Shown here: positions 12,255 through 23,739 of the stretch, piece by piece | Layout of the letters: each line of letters opens with the position of its first letter | Numbering within the stretch: the first letter of the stretch is position 1 | The notes under the pieces: model-generated | The model's input: only the letters and a program-made list of their open reading frames with translations | Databases searched by the model: none | Told to the model about the DNA's origin: nothing | Position numbers and translations under genes: made by a program | From: Brachypodium distachyon | Lineage: Eukaryota > Streptophyta > Magnoliopsida > Poales > Poaceae | Assembly: GCF_000005505.3 (NCBI RefSeq) | Contig: NC_016131.3 | Coordinates: 53,739,355-53,803,354 of the forward strand | DNA: 64,000 nt | Direction: 5' to 3'

Positions 12255-14100
12255 TGGTATGTGCCGATTCTTTTTTCTTGCTATGGTTGTTCTGCGCGCC
12301 CATGAGTTATGTAGTTTAATCAGATTTTGAGTCAGTGATCTTAGTTGTAGGATGTTTTTGGATCGATATGGTCTGCACTTGCAGTGATGACATGTTGGAT
12401 TAGTTGTGTTGCATATGTGCTACCCTATAATAACAGTAAGGAGAGAAATGTATTCATGTGCAAATCTTCAAGTGAGCTTTCAAATTCTGGCAACTCTGCT
12501 ACGGAGTAATACAATAACAATAACCGCATAAATCGAAGGAATTAAAAAAGAAGAAGATTATGCATGTCCCAGGGGATCATTGGGGTTCTCCGGTTCACCA
12601 TACTAAGGTAGCCACTACCATTGTCACAGGAGAAAAGAGGGGTACAGTTGCGTAGCCGGATGCCAGTCAGCCAGTTGGTATCTCGCCTCTGTCCATGTCG
12701 ACCACCGTTGTTTCCCTTCTTTCTGCCCCTGCAAGAATCAACAGGTCGAAATGACAAATAAGAGTTTCGTGGGGTCGAAATCAAAACGCTCGCCTAGCGG
12801 AAAAGCAAACTAACTGACTAACTCCTTTTCTGTGCAGCTCACGTAATAAGTTTCTGGTTCAACACTTGCAATTAAACATCTTAGGATGGCATTCTCGAGT
12901 TCATAAATTGGACACTTGCAATTAAACAATTTACCTCTTTCCTAGCCCATATGACACATTCAAAAAATTATCCCAGACTGTTTATTCTGAGCGGCACCAT
13001 GGAAGTCTACAATGTTGCAATCCCAGGGATGCAATACGTTATTGACCCTATACATAATTGGCCTTCTCACCTTCGCAATGCAAAACTACAGACTGCAAGA
13101 AGTGAGTCTTGTCAGAAAATATTTTATAGAGGGCGACGACTAAATGCCGACAAATCAAGCACCTGAAACCTCATGAGGCTGACGCAAACTCAAAATCTGC
13201 AGCACAATTATCTTTAAGAGAGAGCATGAGTGAGCAAGGAGGAGAACAACACATGTCCTCTCAACGACATGCATAGAAGCCAGTTAGAACAAATCTTTGC
13301 AGTTTGACAAAAAACAAGAAACCAATTGTTTCTCATCAAATGATTCTGTAAAATTGTGAGAAGCAAAGTTGATATTTACCAGGTTCATTACCATATTAGT
13401 TTTTATGAGGTAACTAACATTCAAGGAAGGAATAGCCTCATTCTGCTCTTTCTACACGCAAATCACTTGCTCAACAATAATATGTAGTCCCTTTGTTCCA
13501 AAATTTAAGGCATATAAATTTTGCCTGAAGTCAAAATTTCTAAAGTATCCATCAACAAAAAAGTATAAATGAACATGAGCATTCAATCATTATAACGCAT
13601 ACAAGGCTCTAATAGAAAGCAGAGTGTCATAGTGATTTATACGAGCTAGACTCTAAGTCTAGTTAATAAACCTCATTAAACTAAAATAATGTAGACCTGA
13701 CCTTATTGATCCTGGATGCTGTGTGCAAAAGATAATTGAATTAACTTCAGTTGAAGTTTAAGACAAAGGCAGCCATGCTGCTACTAATAGGTAGCCAATG
13801 TATCTATAGCTTCATTGAAGCTTTCATAAAACAACCAAGATATCAGAATTCAGTAAAAACGGTTGTACTGAAGATTGAAGAATACACATAGGCTATCAGT
13901 CCATTGGTCAGTTCATAAGGTACCCATCTACTTACAGAAGAGAGGAAGCTTCCATACTTGCAATCTATACATGTCTCATGTAAAACTGACAAGTATTGAG
14001 TTAGTTCTCAGTTACCAAATTTTCTTTTCCCATGAGTATTGAATTAACTTTATTTCTCAGCATTAACATTTCGACGATGCTTCCTTGGCAACCATTATTG
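12255..14100. other. Non-coding stretch, no gene recognised
   Basis: Possible 3' UTR intron or intergenic DNA following the YGGT stop. Around 13487-13570 is a half Stowaway-like sequence (TAGTCCCTTTGTTCC onward) without a right end. The 12542-12784 minus-strand ORF has no recognised domain and is not called. Confidence 0.35.
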
Positions 14101-14125
14101 AATTTGATTACAACAGAACCACCTA

Positions 14126-14780
14126 TTAGCTAGACACCTCTATCAGGAAGTAAACAACCAATGTAATGTATGAAGGCTGCTGGTTATATCTGAATGACTG
14201 AATCAAAGCATTCCCACCGTCAGAGATCGTATCGATCCAGGAGCTGCAGGAGTAACTCTGGTCCATGATTAGGTCAACACCAGAAAACGATGCAGACACC
14301 ATGACCCTCATATCCCTGGCAGCGACAGCCATGCCGTCGAGCACGATGCCGGAGGCGACCATGCGGATGGTGTCAATTACTGGGATGCTCGCAGACTGCT
14401 TGATGTTGGGGACGCTCAGGTGCGCGAGGGTCTCGGCGATGGAGAGGGAGTGGACGAAGGGACACTGTGGTGGCCGCGGCGGCGGAGGTGCGCAAGGAGG
14501 GACAGGGTTGCGGTGGTGCTGCCTGCAACAGGTGGCGGCGGCGTGGGAGGGACGTGGCTGCTGTGGCGGCGCAAGGACTGTGTAGGGACGGGGCAGGAGG
14601 ATTCCAGCAGCTGCGATGCGATGGGGCAGGAGGAGTCCGGTGCGATGAGGCATCAGGGCGGGGTTGAGGAGCTGCAGCGCGAGGAGGTGGTGTTTCGAGA
14701 GAGAAAAAAATCCGCCGTGAGGGAGTGGCAGAGTACAGTCCGCTAAATGAAATTGCTAAACACACAATTGACAAAACCAT
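14126..14780 (-). pseudogene. Unrecognised coding-like GC-rich segment
   Basis: Two overlapping minus-strand frames look coding in succession. The frame ending at 14373 starts M-V-L-S-I and is proline/alanine-rich. The frame ending at 14126 carries a less biased stretch (including the run SASIPVIDTIRMVASGIVLD) ending near 14130. A single frame does not cover the whole segment, so either an intron or a frameshift is present. I recognise no family. It may be a gene fragment carried by a transposon; confidence that it is functional is low. Confidence 0.3.
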
Positions 14781-16800
14781 AGACTAATGATAGCTGTTAT
14801 ATTGTGTTTGGTTATTGTACGTCTTGTGTGGTGGTTTTAGAGAAGAAAAGTTGGCTGCTTTATAAGTAGAGACTATCTAAAGGAAACATATGGTAGGTCA
14901 AACACTATAAATCTTCATTTGGTATGAAGGTGGGATGACCAAATTGACAGTCTGGTAATAATTGTGCATATTAGAGCCCAAATATTTGCCCCTGTAACTT
15001 AATGGTAGAGGTTCAAATAGGATCAGTAAATATTTTTCTGTGAATTTCTGTAATCAACAGAAGATAGAAAATACAGTTAATTTATTCAAATTATTGTTAC
15101 CGCAGCTGCCGAAAATCTCATGTTCTTTTTCAGCTGTTGCATTAATCCCAAATCCATGAAATACTTTATTTGTTAGAAACAATTTATTGTTGTCATCCTT
15201 ATTTACAATGTAGTATGATGTCGCAGGAATTGAAGGGTAGTGGTTGGTATGTTAGGTTCTACTATGTGCGCACATGCTTCTTTTGGGTCGTTGCTGGATT
15301 GGTTGGACAACCAGAGTTGCAATGCGAAGATAGCACTGTTTGAGTTATTTTGAGTTGTTATGTAGACAACTGTAGCTCCCTAGATAAAGCTTCTGTCATT
15401 AATAGTACTGAAGGATTGTACAAGTAGTATATGTGCTAGATACAATCTGCAATTCTGCTCCGTTCCGGGACCAAATTCATCTACTATATCGTGGTACAAT
15501 CTGCACATCTGTTCGGAGATATTCAGCTAACAGGTCCTGAACAATTTGTCACGACTTCTAAGGAATCCCAAACAATACCAGGCACAGGCCCATGCATATG
15601 CAATTATGCATGCTCTCTGATCTTTGTGCTTTATTTTCATTCTTCTTTACTTTTCATCATGATGAGTATTCCCATCTTATTTTCTGACTTGGCAAATGTG
15701 TTTGCCTGCAAATGCACTTGTTCTGTTCTGGTTTAGAGTTGAGACTCCTGATTATTCGTTTGAGCTTTATGTAACAGCCGCCCCATAAGTTTCCTATGCA
15801 TGTTACATTACCTGTTGCTGTCCTGGGGCTGTGTGATTGTATATTCCTTGGAAAATGCAGCCAGCTGCCTAACTCGATTCCTTATATCTTAGGGTGGCAG
15901 AACTGATTCTTCCATGGCCAGAATTCAAAAATGGAAGCATCTAATTGGGACCTGAGGGCTGAGACATATCAAAAATGGCTCCAACGCCATCTCAACGTTT
16001 TTTCAGGCAGCTGAGGGCTGACGCATGTCAAATGTGTGCTACGCTCATCTGATTCTTTTTTAACGATGGTAATTTTGTCGAGAAGGCCATCCCAAGCATT
16101 GCTTGTGAAATTGACTGGCTGAAATTTGATATAATCATTTTTTAATTCGCATATAGCTGCATGCTAACTATTTGATCTAAACTTTTTTTTGTCGGCATAT
16201 CAAAATAGGATCTTGTCTTGAAGCTTTTGTCAGAAAGAGCTAAACAATGAAAACAGATTTTCAATTGTAAGAATTGTTTGGCCAATAAAACATTTTAAAG
16301 TTCAGATGAGGTGGAACTTGATTATTATGGCAGAGAATTTGGGCACCACATGCATGCATGTATGTCGCCCGCGTACATAAATTTGAAGCGCACAAGAACT
16401 CAAAAAATGGGGCAAAATGGTCCTGTCAGATTGCTTCCATTTTCCACTGGCGGGGGCGGGGGCGGGCCAATAAATGAAATTTTTCATGAACTCAAAAAAA
16501 ATGAAAGTTTTCATTAGACCCATGATTAGTTCTTTCCAAATCTGAGTATTCTACGGTATAGATGTTGCCCCTCTAAACATTAACACAACGAAAATCATGG
16601 CCGCGGAAAATCCTGGACTAATTGATTTCCCACCTTCTCCTATTCTATCCAAAAGCAAATACAAGGATGCATGCGGAAGGATAAAATATTGGGATCCCTA
16701 AAAATATTTTCCTACAAATATGTCTATCTATACTTGCGGTCCATATATTAAAACTCTTTCTTCCATATGTTCGCTGACGCCCGAGAGTTAAGTAGGCACC
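14781..16800. other. Intergenic, no gene recognised
   Basis: AT-rich sequence with no supported ORF. The run CGGGGGCGGGGGCGG near 16450 is a low-complexity patch. TCGCAG at about 15224 could be a 3' UTR splice acceptor for the upstream YGGT transcript, but this is speculative. Confidence 0.35.
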
Positions 16801-17087
16801 TACCGCATCGTATCAAAATCTGCGCACACACTGCCGTGATGGAATGAATACTTTAGGAAATGACATGGACTGTTTACGGAAGGTTAGAAATGATTCCCAT
16901 GAAATGTGCAAATTTTGCTCCGAAGGTGAATGAATCAAGCACGGGATTCATCTTCCATTCTTCCTCCAAGGCCTGGCCGGAGGCATACATATATGCAGCA
17001 ACCCGATAGCAGTCAGCATATATAGGTCGCGAACAGCCGCCGCCCGCATTATTACTTACTACACCATTAGTTCCGAGCCGGGGCGAC
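16800..17087 (+). promoter_or_regulatory. Upstream module of microprotein gene A
   Basis: The block beginning GCATCGTATCAAAATCT near 16806, through CTTTAGGAAATGACATGG, is closely similar to 22765-22830 upstream of microprotein gene C and to an inverted copy upstream of gene B. It ends with TATA-like ATACATATATGC near 16985 and CATATATAGG near 17018, about 70-100 bp before the ATG. Conservation in front of three paralogues suggests a shared promoter. Confidence 0.6.
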
Positions 17088-17645
17088 ATGGGACTGCGCG
17101 ACACGTGCTGCAGTCGCATTTGGTCGGTATGTACGTGCTCTATGTGCATATAAATATACAGATTTTTTTTTTTGCGAGGTATAGATACAGATTTGTTATC
17201 CTACAGTGGACTCTTTTTAAATTTTTTTTAGATATTTTTCTGAAGCAACTCATTATGAAACTGCAGTAACTTTTCTTGCAGTTTTAGTTTGCGTGGATTG
17301 TAACTTACTAGCGTATGCGTAACATTTGTTGAGATGCATCATACATATTGTTATATTGTTATGCAAATTTGACTATTGGCCAACTGAAAAAAGAGAGTTG
17401 TCAATTTGTTTTAATTAGCTCGGGTTCGTGATAATATCTAAATTAATATTCTTCTCGTCTTGAACTTCATGCAGGCATTGTGCATCATCATCTGCGTGGT
17501 GCTGGAGGTGTTGCTTTGCCTTTTTGGGCCCGAGATAATCCCCAATAATCCCGTGGCCAGGATAATTGTGACGGTCGCTGTGTCGTTGGGGCTTTTGTCG
17601 ATCATTATCGCTCTGTGCTATGATTTCTATAAACCCACAAAATAA
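17088..17645 (+). CDS. Two-helix membrane microprotein A, 69 residues, two exons
   Basis: Exon 1 (17088-17126) encodes MGLRDTCCSRIWS and ends at the donor GTATGT. Exon 2 (17475-17645) follows the acceptor TTCATGCAG in phase 0 and ends TAA. The joined product has a short Cys-containing head, hydrophobic helix 1 (ALCIIICVVLEVLLCLF), a polar turn with PEIIPNNP, hydrophobic helix 2 (IIVTVAVSLGLLSIIIALCY) and the basic tail DFYKPTK. Exon 2, intron and promoter are homologous to those of genes B and C in this window. I do not recognise the family. The same exon split in three paralogues is good evidence that the model is real. Membrane location is inferred from hydropathy only. Confidence 0.65.
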
Positions 17646-17646
17646 G

Positions 17647-17774
17647 TACTCTCTCTGACCAACAAAGGATGTCTCAGTTTTGATTAAATTTGAATGTATC
17701 TATACACTAAATTACATCTAGATACATTTAAATTTTGACAAATTTGAAACATCTTTTGTTGGACGGAGGGAGTA
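17647..17774. mobile_element. Stowaway MITE
   Basis: TA-flanked, with CTCTCTCTGACCAACAAA at the left and TTTGTTGGACGGAGGGAG at the right forming inverted ends. It lies one base after the stop codon of microprotein gene A, in its 3' UTR. Confidence 0.85.
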
Positions 17775-17806
17775 GGACTGATTTTAATCCATAAGTACGT
17801 CAAATA

Positions 17807-18070
17807 CTACCTCCATTCCATAATTTTTGTCTCAAAGTTGCCTATAAATGGATGTATCTTTTTCTAAAAAACGTTTAGATACATGTAATATTTCGACAAG
17901 AGTTATGATACGACAAATGATTTGTACGATTTTACTACGACCGTGTGATTTCTATTGAACCTGCTGATTTGGTTTGTTTGGCCCACCAACTGATTGTGTC
18001 TAATCATACAAGTATAGTAACAATTTTGTCGTACGTATAACATCTCTCTCATGGGACGGAGGAAGTAGCT
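17807..18070. mobile_element. Probable Stowaway-like element, about 260 bp
   Basis: Starts ACTACCTCCATTCCATAA and ends CATGGGACGGAGGAAGTAG. The ends are imperfect inverted repeats and the interior is longer than usual, so it may contain an insertion. Confidence 0.55.
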
Positions 18071-18189
18071 TCTTTTTGAGTAATGGTATGGATGCTGTGA
18101 TTCCTTCGTTACTACTGCCTCCGTCCGAATTTAGGTTCGTTAGTACTGCCTTCGTTCTAATTTAGGAGTCATAGTAGTTTCTCCATTGG

Positions 18190-18264
18190 TACTCCCTCCG
18201 TTACATAAAGATTGGCATGCTTTGAACTAAAAGCCGTGCCAATTTTTTTGAAACTGAGGGAGTA
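18190..18264. mobile_element. Very short Stowaway-like foldback
   Basis: TA-flanked CTCCCTCCGTTACATAAAG pairs with CAATTTTTTTGAAACTGAGGGAG across a loop of under 30 bp. Related CTCC-type ends at 18118, 18152 and 18578 suggest that several elements are nested here. Confidence 0.7.
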
Positions 18265-18759
18265 CCAAAGCAACCTCGTGGGACCAAGTTTTGGAAGAAA
18301 AGAGAGGCAGTGTGTGCAGTGTATGCTCCACGAGTTGAAGTCCCACGAGTTCAAGGAGCATAAATTTTTGAGCATGCTCCTTGAAATAAAAGAGAGGCGG
18401 TGTGTGCACTGTATGCAGGGTGGGAAGAAAGAGAGAGCGTGTGAAGGGAGACTAGAGATACATGCATGTAGGATTGGAATAGAAAAACTAGGACATTTTT
18501 GGTATCCAAACACCAAAAAAGATTACACGCCTCCTAAAGCTGGACTATAGGAATCAATTAAGACGCCCCATAAAATAGGAGGGAGTGAGTATTTGATTGT
18601 TAGCGCTTGGATGCGATAGTCAGTCGTATTAATTAGTCTCTTAGATCTGCCTCGAGTTGTATCACATATTTTTTGCTGGAGTGAAATAGATACGCGTGCA
18701 TGTGTTGATCGGGTGATTCGATCATTGTTGGTACAAACTGTCAAAACAAACCAACGCAG

Positions 18760-18890
18760 TACTCCCTCCGTTCAGAAATAAGTGACTCGGATGTGTCTGG
18801 ATTTATATGTCTAGACTCGTTAGTGTATATATAAACTCAGATGTGAATCCAGATAAATCAGAGTTACTTGTTTTCGGGACCGAGGGATTA
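18760..18890. mobile_element. Stowaway MITE
   Basis: TA then CTCCCTCCGTTCAGAAATAA at the left and TTGTTTTCGGGACCGAGGG at the right. The interior also pairs (GTCTGGATTTATA with TGAATCCAGATAAA). Confidence 0.8.
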
Positions 18891-18978
18891 TATTCTACCA
18901 TCACTGCCGCTCATCATCGACGAGGAGGGGAACCCACTTTGGAACATCGAACTGTACTAATACGCTAATACACTGACA

Positions 18979-20243
18979 TTGTCTTTTTTACATTGTACTA
19001 ATTCTTTCCAAGTCTTTTATTCCACAAGGCCCTGGTTGGGAACGTGTTTTGAATCCCAAACAAATCCAACCGTGCCCAAAATTCGTTGTTTTCAGTTTTT
19101 TTCTTCCGCTCATATCACCGGAGCAGTGCCTCATGGCCGAGTGGGATCACGGCAACGACACCGCCGCGCGCAGGACCTCGCTCGCTACAAGGGCGATGGG
19201 CTGCCGGACGGCGGCACTGGTGGGGACTGCCGGGGAGGACGCCCGACGTGGTGGCAGAGCACATCACCGCCGGCGAATCCCCCTGCCTCCAGTACCCGCA
19301 GCCACCGTCGGCTGGATGCATGCCGCTGGACGCCGCGCTCCGGGTCCTCTTGGTCGTCGGCGTCCTCGTCGGCGCGCACTTCGCTGTTGGCGCTCTGGGT
19401 CAAGGACGCGCCCGGCGAGGAGAAGCCGCGCGCGCGTTCCGGCGGCGCACTCGTCATCCGCGAGCATGGTGCCCGTCAGGCACCGTCTCCTCCCACGGCC
19501 ACCTCCACCTCGTCCGGCCCAAGAAGGAGGTCCCGCCCTGGACGCCACTGCCGGAGTACGAGCGGACGGCGCTGGAGCTCCGTCTCGCCGAACGACCCGG
19601 GGGAGTTCGGAGGAGGCGAGCATGGAAACCGTCCCCACCGCCGCCGACAACTCAGGGTGTGAGTTCTGTTTTTCGGTTCGGTGCGGTTCGGTTAACACGG
19701 TTTGTATACTTCGGTTAATACGGTTACGTATAAAAATACAGTTCGGTTTCGGTTTTAACTATTCGGTTTCGGTAATAACCAAAATAACCAAATTTGACGT
19801 GAATTTTTGAGCAACACATAACGTTTTGTCACACGTAAATTCAAACGCGAAACTACAATATGTTGTCAAGAGGGACAGGTCGGGAGTATGCCTCCTCAGT
19901 CACTCGTATTTTTCGTTCGCTGGGTGGGTTTCGGTTAATTTGGTTTAACAAAAAATCGTTCGGTTTCTAACCGAGAAAACCGAAAGTCATTCGGTTCGGC
20001 TTTCTTGAAACCGGACGTGAAACCGAAAATCGGAAAAACCGAAATTTCGGTCTCGGTTATTTTTCTGGTTTTCGATTTCCGGTTCGGTTTTGCGCAGGGT
20101 GATTGACGACTACACATGGCCTGGTCCAAAGCGGAGAACAAGGAGGAGGTCGAGCACGCGCGCCACCTCGACGTCACCATCAATCTCGGTGACAACAACG
20201 AGGAGGACGGCGAGGAGTAGGATGACGCCTGGCTGGACGGCAA
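18979..20243 (+). pseudogene. Unrecognised GC-rich gene relic interrupted by a CGGTT-rich insert
   Basis: The stretch 19120-19660 is GC-rich with several open plus-strand frames. One contains a hydrophobic stretch (LDAALRVLLVVGVLVGAHF), another the plausible VRPKKEVPPWTPLPEYERTA. No single frame spans it, so frameshifts or unplaced introns are needed. After 19660 the sequence becomes rich in TTCGGTT/AACCGAA words (19668-20097). GC-rich coding-like DNA resumes at 20098-20255 with the acidic tail NNEEDGEE before TAG. It reads like an old gene invaded by a repeat. I recognise no family. Confidence 0.35.
19668..20097. repeat. TTCGGTT-rich repeat, possible inserted element
   Basis: CGGTTCGGT and TCGGTTTCGGTTTT words cluster at both ends of this stretch (19670-19790 and 19920-20097) around an ordinary middle. 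The words occur on both strands on the right side (AACCGAGAAAACCGAAAG), which allows extensive foldback. Confidence 0.5.
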
Positions 20244-20543
20244 CGACGATGAGTAGATATTTTTTTCGTATTTTGTATAAATTTGGCCGGAACTCTTAAA
20301 ATTTTGACGTGTTTGGTCAAAGCTAGCTCTTTAAAAGAAATGGTATCTGGGACATGGCTGGAAGACGGCGGATCCCCAAATTCGACCCCTCCGCCCTTAC
20401 GATCTACAAAACAGCCGCGCTATACGCGGAACGAGGGACGCGAGTGGAGAGCCTTTTATGTCAGCACTAAAAGTAACTGCACCAGGGAGCACCACCGTGA
20501 GTAGCTCAACAACACAGCTGACGTTGCACGGGGAGACCACGAA

Positions 20544-20875
20544 GCGTACGTTCTCCCATTATGAATTCCGTTCTAGAAATATATATCAACATTATCTAGA
20601 ATATTAAATAAGTATATACTACTCCCTTCGTCCAACAAAAATATGTCTCAAGTTTGTCAAAATTTAGATGTATTTAGACATGACTTAGGGTATAGATGTA
20701 TTCAACAAAGCGTGCATTCTCCCATTATAAATTCCGTTATAGAAAAATATATCAACATTATCTAGAATATCAAATAAGTATATACTACTTCCTAGGTCTA
20801 ACAAAAGATGTCTCAGGTTTGTCAAAATTTGGATGTATTTAGACATGACTTAGTGTATAGATGTATTCAAATTTA
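20544..20875. repeat. Two-copy tandem duplication, 166-bp period, carrying half a MITE
   Basis: The sequence from GCGTACGTTCTCCCATTAT at 20544 recurs as GCGTGCATTCTCCCATTAT at 20710. Both copies run through ATCTAGAATAT(T/C)AAATAAG into the left half of a Stowaway element. The second copy continues into the full MITE at 20786-20913. Confidence 0.8.
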
Positions 20876-20913
20876 GTCAAAATTGAGACATCTTATGTTG
20901 GACGGAGGAAGTA
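20786..20913. mobile_element. Stowaway MITE
   Basis: TA-flanked, left end CTTCCTAGGTCTAACAAAAG, right end CTTATGTTGGACGGAGGAAG, with matching interior arms. The left half is also present in the upstream tandem copy, so duplication followed MITE insertion. Confidence 0.8.
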
Positions 20914-21478
20914 TGAAAATACATATTATGATGGATTGGTTCAATAAAATTAATTCCGTAAACAACCAAAGTAATGTATGAGCATTCCCACTGTAAATGT
21001 TGGAAGATTTCCTTACAAATTTTGTTAATTTAAGAAGTTTGACTTTACATAAAAACATGGCCTTTCACATTCAGAAAGAGAGGTAGTACTAATAAAGCGT
21101 GCTTTGTTATCCACGTGGCAAAGTGTTGTAACTTATCTCACAATTCACAAAGAGTGATCTGTCAATTAGCCACTCTAGAAAAGGAAACATTTAGCCCAAA
21201 CAGATCAAAGTAAATTTGAGCACTGGAAATCAACAATAACCGAATCACCTGATCAACACATGCGTATTTATTCCAGCAAAAAAAAAAACAGGTGTATTTT
21301 GTGTCTAGCTTCATAGGGATACGACTCGAGGATACAAGACGACTAAATATCGAATCCATGTGTGGTAACAATTGATACTATAACGCTGCGCATCCTCCCA
21401 TATCATTACTCAACAAAAAAGACAAAATCCTCCAATATCTAAAAGAAGCTATTTGGCGTACGTACGGATTACAATCAG

Positions 21479-22044
21479 TTAACCCCCTTTTTTGGCTTTA
21501 AACAAATCATAGCACGCAAATATTATGACGAGCAAAAGCACCAGCGAGAAACAGATGATCGTAATCAGCCTGTCCTTGGTGTTGTCGATTATCTTGGGCA
21601 CAAGAAAGACAGTCGCCGCCTCCAGCAGCAGGCAGAAAATGATTTTAAACGCCTGCAGGCCGTTCAAGACAAGAAGAATATGAATGCGATGACATTAATT
21701 AAACCTGATCGGCCCTTAATTGGAAACTCAGGCATAGCCACAAAACACACACACATACATATACACAGTGAGTTGTTTTGACAACTCCTTTTTTTTCATC
21801 TGGTCAACAGTCAAATTTCATACCTATACCTAATAACAATGTGTGTATCATGCATCAGTGTTCTCCAAAACAAACTTATTCAACAAAAGTTACATATGTT
21901 AGGAAGTTATACAATCGACGCAAACTAAGAGAGGCTACACCGTATAATTTTCAAAAAAACATCTTACATATTCCATGAGTTGCTTCGAGAAAATTCCATG
22001 TGTCGAAAATTTCAATTACGATTCCACCGTAAAACAATAAATCT

Positions 22045-22081
<37 letters not shown>

Positions 22082-22182
22082 ATAAATCTGTACAATATAT
22101 ATATATATATGCACATAGAGTAAGTACGTAACGAACGAAGGCAAATGCAGCACGCGCTAGGGCCTTCATCGTCGCCTGCCAT
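21479..22182 (-). pseudogene. Two-helix membrane microprotein B, splice donor altered
   Basis: Exon 2 (21652-21479) follows the acceptor CTGCAG and encodes 57 residues. Helix 1 is AFKIIFCLLLEAATVFLV, a turn with PKIIDNTKDR follows, then helix 2 IIFACYDLF and the basic tail KAKKGG. Exon 1 is recognisable at 22182-22132: ATG, 17 codons, ending CCICLRS. Where the paralogue at 55.2 kb reads TTCG|GTACGTACTT, this copy reads TTCG|TTACGTACTT, so the donor GT is TT. The nearest alternative GT sites shift the frame. Exons otherwise have no stop and would give a 74-residue product. The intron contains a TA microsatellite. It may be a recent pseudogene or use non-canonical splicing. Confidence 0.6.
22048..22110. 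repeat. TA microsatellite with duplicated flank
   Basis: Two (TA)n tracts, each preceded by AAAACAATAAATCTGTAC, lie in tandem inside the intron of microprotein gene B. Confidence 0.9.
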
Positions 22183-23013
22183 GTCGCCGGTCCGGAGGCC
22201 GGAGAGATCAGACCAGCTTAATGGTGTAGTAACGCGGGTGGCGGCTGCGACGCGTTGCTACATATATATGGCTCCGGCCAGGCCCTTAAAGGCAGATGGA
22301 TCCCGTGGGTAACCCAACACCTTCAATTCCGAGAATACTTTGTGAACCTTCCGTAAATACTCCAGGTTATTTCCTCCTAGTAAAGTATTGTTTCTATAAC
22401 GGCGGTGTGTGCACCGATCTTGGTACAATGCGTGCGTGCGTAGTTCTCGGGCGTGACTAGCTACTGAACATATGGAAGAAACAGTTTTAGGTTTCCCTAA
22501 AAAAAGTTTAGATTTAATACATGGACTGCAAGGAATCCATCGAGTTTGTAAATAGTTTTATCATTCACGTAAGATTACCATTGTACAAGAATGCCCATCA
22601 TATCCTCTACAAAATCAATCAAGAATTTCATGGATGGTAATATCTAGTATCCACAATAAGGTCAACGTCCCTGGAGACTGGGAGTTTTTCCGTGCGGGAT
22701 TGGAAAGAAGGGAGTGGCGCGCGGGATTTGTTTTCGTGCGCGGGGCAGGCCCGAGAACTACGCACGCATCGTACCAAAATCTTGCACACACTGACGTTAT
22801 GGAAACAATATTTTAGGAAATGAAATGGAATTTTTAGGGAAGGTTTACAAAGTATTCCCGGAAGGTGATGGATCAAAGGATGGAATCCATCTGCGCTAGG
22901 GCCTGACCAGAGTCATGTATATATGTACCCGGCATACGTCGGGTTACTACACAAAAGTCTTTTTCCCTTGCTCGCTAGCTCATAGCTCATCTTATCTCCT
23001 CCGGACCGTCGAC
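22183..23013. promoter_or_regulatory. Divergent intergenic promoter region between microprotein genes B and C
   Basis: The two genes start head-to-head 832 bp apart. The right half (22740-22890) carries GCATCGTACCAAAATCTTGC, GTTATGGAAACAATATTTTAGG and GAAGGTTTACAAAGTATTCC. The left half (about 22335-22480) carries related blocks in reverse orientation (GAGAATACTTTGTGAACCTTCC, AAAGTATTGTTTCTATAACG). TATA-like TATATATG lies near 22918 for gene C, and TATATATG on the minus strand near 22268 for gene B. The gene A upstream region has the same blocks. Confidence 0.55.
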
Positions 23014-23040
23014 ATGGCTAACGGTCGCTGCATTCATGCG
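23014..23040 (+). CDS. Microprotein C, exon 1 (separated from exon 2 by a Helitron-sized insertion)
   Basis: ATG plus eight codons encode MANGRCIHA, ending at the donor GTACGTACG, preceded by the conserved upstream module and TATA-like sequence. The intron that follows matches gene A's intron only as far as GCAGATT at about 23077, where foreign sequence starts. The rest of a homologous intron, and exon 2, are found at 43976-44563. Joined, they would give 66 residues. Whether an intron of over 21 kb is still spliced is unknown. Confidence 0.55.
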
Positions 23041-23739
23041 GTACGTACGTATTTTATGTGCATACATGCAGATTTCTTTACTACTTAATTCTCAGTTTAG
23101 TTAGTGCTATGTACGTCCTCCTTCTCCCCCCACGCACGACCGATTCCGATCCCCTTTCTGGGCTTTCCTCCTCCCCCACGCATGGCCGACCACGACCGAT
23201 TCCCTTCCCGGGCTTACCGATCATAACAGCTTCGCGGGCTTCCCTTCAATCCGTTACCTTTGTGGGCATATAAAAAATAAGACCTGATATCTTCCCATCC
23301 CCACATTACCTCCACCTTCCAAACCCAACTTCAGCAATGCACGACCCCAGATGATTGCCACTGATCAATGCTGGTCCCCCATCAACCCCTGATCAACGCT
23401 GGTCCCCCAAAATACCTCCACCTTCCATCCATGCTAATCAACGCACGTCCCCCAGCACCAGACCCCTGAGCGTCTCCAGCGGCAGCAGTGCTGAGCGCGA
23501 CCGCTGGTGCAGGCATCGACGGCCTGGCCACATCAAACAACAAACGGTCAGTACATTCCTGGTGCAAGCTTTAGTTCACCTGACATGCTAGGTCTCAGAA
23601 ATACATCAGTGAAAGTTCATGCCATCTTTTGCTTTGCATGAATTCATATCTATCAAAAATATCATGCAAAAATATCATACTATTGGTTTATTGGATAAAT
23701 TCAGATTCCTAATGTACTGTCTGTTACTGTATAGGCTAG

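Noticed and set aside
12542..12784. Minus-strand 80-residue ORF with RGRKKGNNGGRHGQRR
   Set aside because: No recognisable domain, no splice partner found and no paralogue in the window; the evidence for a gene is too thin.
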